In this document: positions 7,960-13,152 of the stretch, in pieces
Position numbering within the stretch: position 1 is the stretch's first letter
Layout of the letters: each line of letters begins with the position of its first letter
DNA from: Gallionella sp.
GTDB lineage: Bacteria; Pseudomonadota; Gammaproteobacteria; Burkholderiales; Gallionellaceae
Length of the DNA: 13,152 bases
Assembly (NCBI GenBank): GCA_025362155.1
Contig: JANYHX010000300.1
Location: 1-13,152, forward strand
Direction: 5' to 3'
Position numbers and translations under genes: made by a program
Notes under the pieces: generated by a model
Database searches by the model: none
Told to the model about the DNA's origin: nothing
The model's input: the letters and a program-made list of their open reading frames with translations, nothing else

Positions 7960-8703
7960 TCAAGGTTGTCGTTTACCGCGCCGCCGCCAAGCCCACAACA
8001 CATAACCGGACAAGGCATAGCACATGAACAATCCAAACAAAACACCCGGTGGATAGCTGGAAATAACAATAAAAAATACTGCGGCCATAAAGATCACCAT
8101 AAACGGCACACTCTTTCGCATATTGAAATCCTTGAAGCTGTAAAACGGAAAGCTGCTGACCATGCTCAATCCGGCAAAGACAGTTAACGCACAGGCATAC
8201 CAGCGCACCGACTCTCCGCTAATATCAAAGTCATGCATTACCCACACGAACCCGGCGATGAGTGCCGCCGCTGCCGGGCTGGGTAGCCCTTGGAAATAAC
8301 GTTTGTCTACCACGTCGATATTGGTGTTGAAGCGCGCCAGGCGTAACGCGGTCGCAGCACAATAAATGAAAGCAGCAAACCAGCCCCATTTTCCCAGCCC
8401 TTTCAATGCCCATACATATATCACCAATGAGGGCGCGACTCCGAATGAAACCATGTCAGACAGGCTGTCGTATTCCGCACCAAATTCGCTTTGTGTATGG
8501 GTCAAACGCGCCACACGTCCATCCAGACCGTCCAACACCATGGCGATAAATATCGCGACTGCCGCAGATTCAAACCTGCCATTCATTGCCTGGACAATCG
8601 CGTAGAAGCCCGCAAATAGCGCACCGGTGGTAAACAAGTTGGGCAACAGGTAGATGCCGCGCTTGCGCAAATTCATCGGTTTTCGAGTATTAAATTCGTC
8701 CAT
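7960..8703 (-). CDS. pssA: CDP-diacylglycerol--serine O-phosphatidyltransferase
   Basis: An integral membrane enzyme that makes phosphatidylserine from CDP-diacylglycerol and serine, the first committed step to phosphatidylethanolamine. A protein of 247 residues with the CDP-alcohol phosphatidyltransferase signature D-x2-D-G-x2-A-R-x8-G-x3-D-x3-D at residues 58-83 (Asp58, Asp61, Gly62, Arg66, Gly75, Asp79, Asp83). About seven to eight hydrophobic helices and a basic C-terminus (WRRRGKRQP) complete it. This is the Bacillus-type integral enzyme, not the E. coli phospholipase-D-like one. The start is either ATG 8703 or ATG 8676 (MNLRKRGIYLLPN); neither has a strong ribosome site. It begins 18 bases after the psd stop, so psd and pssA form one transcript and act in sequence in the pathway. 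Confidence 0.95.
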   Translation of the reverse strand: MDEFNTRKPMNLRKRGIYLLPNLFTTGALFAGFYAIVQAMNGRFESAAVAIFIAMVLDGLDGRVARLTHTQSEFGAEYDSLSDMVSFGVAPSLVIYVWALKGLGKWGWFAAFIYCAATALRLARFNTNIDVVDKRYFQGLPSPAAAALIAGFVWVMHDFDISGESVRWYACALTVFAGLSMVSSFPFYSFKDFNMRKSVPFMVIFMAAVFFIVISSYPPGVLFGLFMCYALSGYVLWAWRRRGKRQP

Positions 8704-8721
8704 GCAGCTAGAGTAACCGTT

Positions 8722-9363
8722 TTACGCCAACACTGCCAAAATGGTAGTGGTCGCCGAGACCTTGTCGCCGATACTGACTTTCACACTGGCATTCAGCGGC
8801 AGATATACATCCACGCGCGAACCAAAGCGAATAAAGCCATAGCGTTGCCCGCGTGTCAGCACCTCGCCCGCTTTGATGTAGCACAGGATACGCCGCGCAA
8901 TCAGCCCGGCCACCTGCACTGAAGTAATATCAGTTCCGTTGCTGGTTTTCAGCCACACCGCGTTACGCTCGTTTTCGGTAGAGGCTTTGTCCAAATCTGC
9001 GTTGACGAATTTGCCGGGGAAATACCAGATTTGCTGCACCGTGCCATCAACCGGACTGCGGTTTGAATGCACGTTAAATACGTTCATGAACACGCTGATC
9101 TTGATTGCCTCGCGCTGCACATAGGGATCGTTGATGCGTTCTACCGCGACGATCCGTCCGTCCGCCGGTGATAACACCACATTGGCCTGCTGCGGAATTT
9201 CGCGCGGTGGGTCGCGGAAGAATTGCAATATGAATAGTGCAACGATCCAGACCGGGATAGACCAAGCTGCACACCAAATGGTGGCTGCAATCGCCAAAAT
9301 GATCGATATGGCCACAAACGGCCAACCCTCGCGGGCAATGATAGGGTGGGGATAATTTTTCAT
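8722..9363 (-). CDS. psd: Phosphatidylserine decarboxylase proenzyme (short type)
   Basis: Converts phosphatidylserine to phosphatidylethanolamine at the inner membrane. A 213-residue member of the short Psd class. An N-terminal membrane segment (about 15-48) is followed by [10 protein letters not shown] (48-57), [12 protein letters not shown] (64-75) and [19 protein letters not shown] (91-109). The self-cleavage site is [11 protein letters not shown] (179-189), where Ser182 should become the pyruvoyl group, splitting the chain into beta and alpha subunits. The N-terminus [13 protein letters not shown] is conserved in close relatives, so the ATG at 9363 is the start although no ribosome site precedes it. 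A REP palindrome begins only 8 bases upstream and may have replaced the original leader. Confidence 0.95.
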   Translation of the reverse strand: MKNYPHPIIAREGWPFVAISIILAIAATIWCAAWSIPVWIVALFILQFFRDPPREIPQQANVVLSPADGRIVAVERINDPYVQREAIKISVFMNVFNVHSNRSPVDGTVQQIWYFPGKFVNADLDKASTENERNAVWLKTSNGTDITSVQVAGLIARRILCYIKAGEVLTRGQRYGFIRFGSRVDVYLPLNASVKVSIGDKVSATTTILAVLA

Positions 9364-9371
9364 AAGAAAAT

Positions 9372-9459
9372 GTAGGGTGGGTTAGCGTCGCGTAACCCAC
9401 CATCATCAGTGAGTTACAACTGTGGTGGGTTACGGCGCGTTGTGCCTAACCCACCCTAC
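9372..9459. repeat. Paired inverted REP elements (BIME-like) between ilvC and psd
   Basis: Two palindromic units face each other. Unit 1 (9372-9401): GGTGGGTTA (9376-9384) pairs with TAACCCACC (9393-9401). Unit 2 (9424-9459): GGTGGGTTA (9424-9432) pairs with TAACCCACC (9447-9455). The outer ends GTAGGGTGGGTTA (9372-9384) and TAACCCACCCTAC (9447-9459) are also perfect 13-base complements. The sequence is of the GTAGGGTGGGTTA type seen dispersed in many bacterial genomes. It starts 3 bases past the ilvC stop and ends 8 bases before the psd ATG, filling the gap between the genes, and could dampen read-through or protect the ilvC mRNA end. Confidence 0.9.
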
Positions 9460-9462
9460 GCT

Positions 9463-10530
<1,068 letters not shown>

Positions 10531-10595
10531 TTTTGTGCAGATATTTGCTCACCGCCTACATATTACTCCGTAAACGGCGGGGAATTGAACCCGAA

Positions 10596-10743
10596 AGTAT
10601 TCAACCCAGATTGTCCATTAGGAAGGAATGAACCCGTAGCCCCCCTCTAGCTCCCCTTGTCGGGGGAAGAACCGCCCCGCTCCTCCCCTGATAAGGAGAG
10701 GTTAGGAGGGGTTGGTGGCTAATGGGCTATCTGGGTCAAAATA
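10596..10743. mobile_element. MITE-like long imperfect palindrome
   Basis: Terminal inverted repeats ACCCAGATTGTCCATTAG (10604-10621) and CTAATGGGCTATCTGGGT (10719-10736) match at about 16 of 18 positions, with weaker similarity a few bases further out. The interior is itself nearly self-complementary: a C-rich arm (about 10640-10668, CCCCTCTAGCTCCCCTTGTC) pairs with a G-rich arm (about 10680-10711, GATAAGGAGAGGTTAGGAGG). The whole 130-150 base block could fold into one long hairpin. It encodes no protein. This is the organisation of non-autonomous MITE or REP-derived elements. It lies between the ilvC leader and hicB, in an otherwise featureless gap of 293 bases (10480-10772). Confidence 0.65.
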
Positions 10744-10772
10744 TCAACCGAGCCTGATCTGTCCCGCTGATT

Positions 10773-11096
10773 CTAACTGTGTACTGCTTCTTTAAGCACG
10801 TTAGCCGCCCACTGATTGAGGCTTTGCCCCGAAGCATGAGCAGCGATCAATGCTGCTGTATGCACTTCGCTGGGGACGCGCAACATCAATTTTCCCGAAG
10901 CAGGTTTTTGCGGGGTCGGGTTAGTGCTTAAGTAAAAATCAATCGCATGACGAAAATCAGTGCGCAGTGCATTGACTGTTGTACCATGGAAACTAATCAC
11001 ATCTTCAATACCCAGTACGCGACCGACAAAAATGTTGTCGCGGTCATCAAAGTCGATACGGGCAGTGTAGCCTTTGTAAGTCATGGAATTTTTCAT
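10773..11096 (-). CDS. hicB: HicB-type antitoxin
   Basis: A 107-residue protein. The N-terminal part (about 5-57) is a HicB partial RNase-H-like fold: MTYKGYTARIDFDDRDNIFVG, then GIEDVISFHGTTVNALRTDF and HAIDFYL. After a short proline-rich linker (NPTPQKPASG), residues about 68-107 form a ribbon-helix-helix DNA-binding domain (KLMLRVPSEVHTAALIAAH, then SLNQWAANVLKEAV). It should bind and neutralise HicA and repress the operon. Its ATG overlaps the hicA stop by four bases (ATGA type), which couples translation. Toxin-first order is usual for hicAB. Confidence 0.92.
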   Translation of the reverse strand: MKNSMTYKGYTARIDFDDRDNIFVGRVLGIEDVISFHGTTVNALRTDFRHAIDFYLSTNPTPQKPASGKLMLRVPSEVHTAALIAAHASGQSLNQWAANVLKEAVHS

Positions 11097-11347
11097 TGCT
11101 GAATCCCCATTGTTAAAAACCAGTCGCGTATATTTTCCACTTGATACCTTTTTGCTTCTTTGCCCGGATGTGGCCGGTGCGCATCCATGCGCTTTCCATT
11201 TAATATAAATGCCATGCGTGAACCACTGCCTTCAATAATTTCACCACCCAAAGCAATAACCAACGCTTCAATATCTGAAAACACCAAAGAAGCCAAGGTA
11301 GGCTTGGTAAATATTGCTTTGAGCGTCTTGGCGTGTTTGGTCTTCAA
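11093..11347 (-). CDS. hicA: HicA-type mRNA interferase toxin, TTG start
   Basis: An 84-residue HicA with a double-stranded-RNA-binding-like fold: KAIFTKPTLASLVFSDIEAL, GSGSRMAFILNGKRM and HRPHPGKEAKRYQVENIRDW (residues 57-76). HicA toxins cleave mRNA in the ribosome-bound or free state and cause growth arrest. In the classic subgroup the catalytic His lies in a G-S-H motif; here that place reads GSGSR, as in the HRPHP subgroup, so the catalytic residue may be a His of HRPHP. The only usable start is TTG at 11347: an in-frame stop lies 21 bases further upstream and no early ATG exists. There is no ribosome site, and the predicted transcript start is within a few bases of the TTG, so the message is nearly leaderless, which would keep toxin synthesis low. 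Confidence 0.88.
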   Translation of the reverse strand: MKTKHAKTLKAIFTKPTLASLVFSDIEALVIALGGEIIEGSGSRMAFILNGKRMDAHRPHPGKEAKRYQVENIRDWFLTMGIQQ

Positions 11348-11354
11348 GGTGGGG

Positions 11355-11383
11355 ATGATAGAAAGTTAATCGGCAAAATGCAA
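11355..11383 (-). promoter_or_regulatory. Promoter of hicAB
   Basis: Minus strand: TTGCAT (11378-11383), a 17-base spacer, TATCAT (11355-11360). The -10 box ends only 7 bases before the hicA TTG. The -35 box lies inside the palindromic operator. Confidence 0.6.
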
Positions 11384-11400
11384 TCATTATTTGATTGCAT
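11378..11400. promoter_or_regulatory. Palindromic operator, probable HicB site
   Basis: ATGCAATCA (11378-11386) and TGATTGCAT (11392-11400) are perfect 9-base inverted repeats around TTATT. The site overlaps the -35 box of hicAB, the expected place for autorepression by the ribbon-helix-helix domain of HicB. Confidence 0.7.
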
Positions 11401-11428
11401 ATTAAGCTGCTACAGTCCAGTGGCGTCC

Positions 11429-11455
11429 AAAAAAACGGGGAGTGGCTCAGACCCG
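11429..11455 (-). terminator. Intrinsic terminator at the end of the RAYT gene
   Basis: Minus-strand RNA: CGGG and CCCG (11436-11439 with 11452-11455) pair, and an inner GAG/CTC stem forms after a 3-base bulge. Seven T follow (11435-11429). The stem starts inside the last codons of the RAYT gene. It separates that gene from hicAB transcription. Confidence 0.6.
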
Positions 11456-12157
11456 ATTGATTTTAAATTGCTCCGATTTCCTATCCCCGCCCTTAGCTGC
11501 CGGCTCAACCCGCCTCCCCAATTTCTGCTGAATACGCCGCTTGAAGCGATCATTACCCAACACCCAGGCTTTATTGGTGGCATCCCTTATTTCGGCCACG
11601 CCGCTTTCAGGAATGTGATGCTTGAATAGCTGGCGGTATGCAGTCTGACGCGCCTTGTCTATCTTGCCCAAACGCCGGTATTCGAGATGCGTGGTCACCA
11701 ACTCATTCGGCTGTCCCAGCGCATTGTAATGATAGCTCGACCAAGGATATTCAGACGGATGAGATACCATGTCTGCGCGCACCGGATTCAATTCGATGTA
11801 GCGCATGCAGGTTAACAAATAGGTTTCGCTATCGATCAAGGTGGCTTTGTATCGGCCTTCCCACAATGTGCCGGTGCGCTGATAGCAATAGTTGTAGTAT
11901 TGCACATAGTAACGCCCCAGCATTTGCATGGCTTTGGAGAGGCTTTGTTGTTCATGGGGAGTAACCAGCAAATGTACATGGTTGGTCATCAGCACATAGG
12001 CGTGAACATCGCAGCCGTGTGCGACGCAGGCCAACTGCAATTTTTCAAGGTAGAACCGGTAATCGGCATCGGCGCAGAATATCTCGCTGCGATTATTGCC
12101 CCGCACGATCACATGCTGCGGTTGCCCGGGGAGGACAAATCTGGGTAGGCGCGCCAT
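11447..12157 (-). CDS. REP-associated tyrosine transposase (RAYT, IS200/IS605-like Y1)
   Basis: A 236-residue single-strand DNA transposase of the Y1 HUH class, thought to act on REP/BIME palindromes. Visible features: the N-terminus MARLPRFVLPGQPQHVIVRGNNR typical of the family, HUH motif TNHVHLLV (His60, His62), GRYYVQYYNYCYQRTGTLWEGRYKA (residues 81-105), and RYIELNPVRADM (119-130) with the probable catalytic Tyr120. A basic C-terminal extension ends KINRV. The ATG at 12157 has GAGGTG at 5-base spacing, partly tied up in a hairpin. The gene appears intact. Its 3' end carries ATCAATCGGGTCTGAGCC, and a related GGGTTGACTC lies near 12211-12219 upstream, both similar to the signature beside a second, decayed copy at 12883-12987. 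Confidence 0.93.
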   Translation of the reverse strand: MARLPRFVLPGQPQHVIVRGNNRSEIFCADADYRFYLEKLQLACVAHGCDVHAYVLMTNHVHLLVTPHEQQSLSKAMQMLGRYYVQYYNYCYQRTGTLWEGRYKATLIDSETYLLTCMRYIELNPVRADMVSHPSEYPWSSYHYNALGQPNELVTTHLEYRRLGKIDKARQTAYRQLFKHHIPESGVAEIRDATNKAWVLGNDRFKRRIQQKLGRRVEPAAKGGDRKSEQFKINRV

Positions 12158-12164
12158 CGGGACA

Positions 12165-12185
12165 CCTCAAATTTCACAAATGAGG
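12165..12185 (-). promoter_or_regulatory. Hairpin covering the RAYT ribosome site
   Basis: In minus-strand RNA CCUCA (12181-12185) pairs with UGAGG (12165-12169), with an inner UUU/AAA stem and a two-base bulge. UGAGG overlaps the GAGGTG ribosome site, so the fold could limit transposase translation, a known strategy for IS200-type transposases. The stem is short; this is inference. Confidence 0.35.
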
Positions 12186-12212
12186 CACTCTACAAGGCGT
12201 ATTCATCTTGAG

Positions 12213-12548
12213 TCAACCCAAAGCAGACAACGCCGCCTCCGGTGCTTTGTCCAGCACTTTCAACAGAGCCTTGGCCGCCCCCGTCGGGCGACGTTTGCCT
12301 TGTTCCCAATTGCGTATCGTTTCGAGCGAGACATCAATACGATGAGAAAATTCAAGTTGACTCAATCCCAAACGGCGGCGCACGCGACGTGCAAATTTTG
12401 CCGCATCTTGCATGGCATCTTTACCGTCCTTGGTCATTTGCAAGGCGATGTCACTCTCACTCGTGGCATCCAAGCGATTCTTGTTTACACGGCCTCGTGG
12501 CAATCCAGTAAGCGTCACGGAGTCAATTTTCACGTTCACTGTTTTCAT
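12213..12548 (-). CDS. XRE-family helix-turn-helix antitoxin paired with BrnT
   Basis: A 111-residue protein. The N-terminal half (about 1-45, MKTVNVKIDSVTLTGLPRG and beyond) is charged and is probably the toxin-binding part. Residues about 50-107 are a Cro/C1-type domain: FARRVRRRLGLSQLEFSHRI, then DVSLETIRNWEQGKRRPTG and AAKALLKVLDKAPEAALSAL. The start chosen is the ATG at 12548, nine bases after AGAGG. An ATG at 12554 is too close to that site. It overlaps the 3' end of brnT by 26 bases, indicating coupled translation. The canonical partner BrnA has a ribbon-helix-helix domain, so this is a variant pairing. The stop codon lies within a GGGTTGACTC motif resembling the RAYT boundary signature. 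Confidence 0.85.
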   Translation of the reverse strand: MKTVNVKIDSVTLTGLPRGRVNKNRLDATSESDIALQMTKDGKDAMQDAAKFARRVRRRLGLSQLEFSHRIDVSLETIRNWEQGKRRPTGAAKALLKVLDKAPEAALSALG

Positions 12549-12822
12549 AATCATCTACCTCTCGTTGGTTAGCTTTACGTGCTGAAATGATCCGGAGTAC
12601 CGTGCCACGAATGGTGTACGCAACAAAGAAAACTCGCCCATCAATGGCACCAAGCAATTGATAACGAGCTTCTCCATAATCCCAACGCGTGTCCTTGTGG
12701 ATCAATCGATCCGCATCCATAAATGCGTGCAGCACATAAACGAAGTCGAATCCTCGTTCGGCAAAGCACGCATCGCTCTTGTCCTGATCCCATTCAAATT
12801 CCATGCGTGCATGGTAGGCCAT
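12523..12822 (-). CDS. brnT: BrnT-family ribonuclease toxin
   Basis: A 99-residue RelE-like-fold toxin of the BrnT type; characterised members cleave RNA and stop growth. Conserved features: MEFEWDQDKSDACFAERGFDF (residues 7-27, EWD-x-x-K), the D-x-R-x-DYGEARYQLLGAIDGRVFFVAYTIRG region (about 44-73) and the C-terminal RIISARKANQREVDDYEN. The ATG at 12822 has a weak AGG four bases upstream. An ATG at 12804, matching the usual MEFEWD start, has no ribosome site, so either is possible. The gene comes first and overlaps the XRE antitoxin, the usual order for BrnT modules. Confidence 0.9.
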   Translation of the reverse strand: MAYHARMEFEWDQDKSDACFAERGFDFVYVLHAFMDADRLIHKDTRWDYGEARYQLLGAIDGRVFFVAYTIRGTVLRIISARKANQREVDDYENSEREN

Positions 12823-12840
12823 TGGCCTATGTCAGGTCAA

Positions 12841-12890
12841 GCGGTTATCTGATGCTGACGAGATACATGTTGCTGTTATCTGGATGACGA
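12841..12890. repeat. Direct repeat upstream of brnT
   Basis: GCGGTTATCTG (12841-12851) and GCTGTTATCTG (12872-12882) match at 10 of 11 bases. Similar ATG-ACGA tails follow, and the spacing is 31 bases, close to three helical turns. The position just ahead of brnT makes a tandem binding site for the XRE antitoxin possible, but this is not shown. Confidence 0.35.
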
Positions 12891-12987
12891 ATTTGGGTAA
12901 GCGCGCCATCAACCCCCTCTCGTTCGCAAATGAGGCAGTCTACAGCACAATCGTTCAAGAATCAATCGAGTCTGACCCTATTGATTT
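12883..12987 (-). pseudogene. Decayed 5' end of a second RAYT copy with boundary signature
   Basis: Minus-strand ATG at 12909 reads MARLPKFVIQ, matching MARLPRFVLP of the intact RAYT, and then diverges and stops at 12832. Upstream non-coding DNA also matches: GCGCGCCATC and CAAATGAGGCAGTCTACA here, against GCGCGCCATC and CAAATGAGGCACTCTACA at 12151-12195. Beyond it lies ATCAATAGGGTCAGACTC with flanking ATCAAT/ATTGAT repeats (12961-12987), related to ATCAATCGGGTCTGAGCC at the 3' end of the intact copy. So the relic keeps the element's 5' edge and about ten codons. The rest was lost. Confidence 0.7.
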
Positions 12988-13152
12988 ATTTGGCCTCCGC
13001 CTTCAGTCGCCATCGATTTGCATCGATAATCTTCCCTACCTCGATCAAGGTTTTTTTGCGAATCGGCAAATCGCCCGCCGCCTGCATGAAGTCTGCATTG
13101 CTCACCAAGTCCAGCATCTCGTCAATGATCGCCGTTGCCTCGCTCTCTTTCA
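12986..13152 (-). CDS. C-terminal part of an unidentified protein
   Basis: An open minus-strand frame enters at the window edge (first full codon at 13150) and ends with TAA at 12986-12988 after 54 visible residues. It reads KESEATAIIDEMLDLVSNAD, then FMQAAGDLPIRKKTLIEVG and a basic end ANRWRLKAEAK. It is soluble and likely alpha-helical, and no family was recognised. Its stop overlaps the RAYT-relic boundary motif, so the natural C-terminus may have been altered by that insertion. Confidence 0.55.
   Translation of the reverse strand, partial: KESEATAIIDEMLDLVSNADFMQAAGDLPIRKKTLIEVGKIIDANRWRLKAEAK

Noticed and set aside
9372..9459. CRISPR array
   Set aside because: Only two inverted palindromic units, no direct repeat-spacer periodicity and no cas genes.
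10570..10600. tRNA-like T-arm (GGGTTCAATTCCCCG on the minus strand)
   Set aside because: One stem position mismatches and no anticodon arm, D-arm or acceptor stem could be found, so neither a tRNA nor a tRNA-derived attachment site is supported.
12832..12909. 25-residue frame MARLPKFVIQ... as a real small gene
   Set aside because: Only the first ten codons resemble a RAYT and the rest is unrelated; best read as a relic.

Overview
The window looks like chromosomal DNA of a betaproteobacterium, most likely in or near the Nitrosomonadales (Gallionella/Sideroxydans-like). This is inferred from moderate GC, the ilvC-psd-pssA-...-leuA gene order typical of Betaproteobacteria, and REP-type palindromes with an associated RAYT transposase. 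No rRNA, tRNA or CRISPR array was found.

Layout. (1) 1-2650, all on the minus strand: a YihY-family membrane protein, then a three-gene cluster made of a UPF0114/YqhA membrane protein, a shortened paralogue of it that keeps only the first and last membrane helices, and an exported TlpA-type thioredoxin cut by the window edge. (2) 2690-4013, plus strand: a two-gene unit, wrbA (quinone oxidoreductase) and a HugZ-like flavin/heme split-barrel protein, divergent from yihY. (3) 4145-10479, minus strand: a small outer-membrane beta-barrel protein, leuA, srkA, pssA, psd and ilvC. These serve branched-chain amino acid synthesis (ilvC, leuA), phosphatidylethanolamine synthesis (pssA, psd) and stress protection (srkA). 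leuA has its own promoter and a previously unlisted 26-residue Leu-rich leader peptide whose AUG lies at the predicted transcription start. An IS3-family transposase remnant lies between srkA and pssA, and a paired REP element lies between ilvC and psd. (4) 10500-13152, an accessory region, coding minus strand: a MITE-like imperfect palindrome, a HicAB toxin-antitoxin pair with a visible promoter and operator, a full-length REP-associated tyrosine transposase (RAYT), a BrnT toxin with an XRE-type antitoxin, a decayed 5' end of a second RAYT copy, and the C-terminal end of an unidentified protein.

The metabolic genes are ordinary. The most interesting signals are the leuA leader peptide with two competing RNA pairings, the internally deleted YqhA paralogue coupled to a thioredoxin, and the BrnT-XRE pair bracketed by a RAYT and a RAYT relic. 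The ilvC gene has no ilvB/ilvN within the 2.7 kb upstream, where the mobile and toxin-antitoxin genes lie instead.
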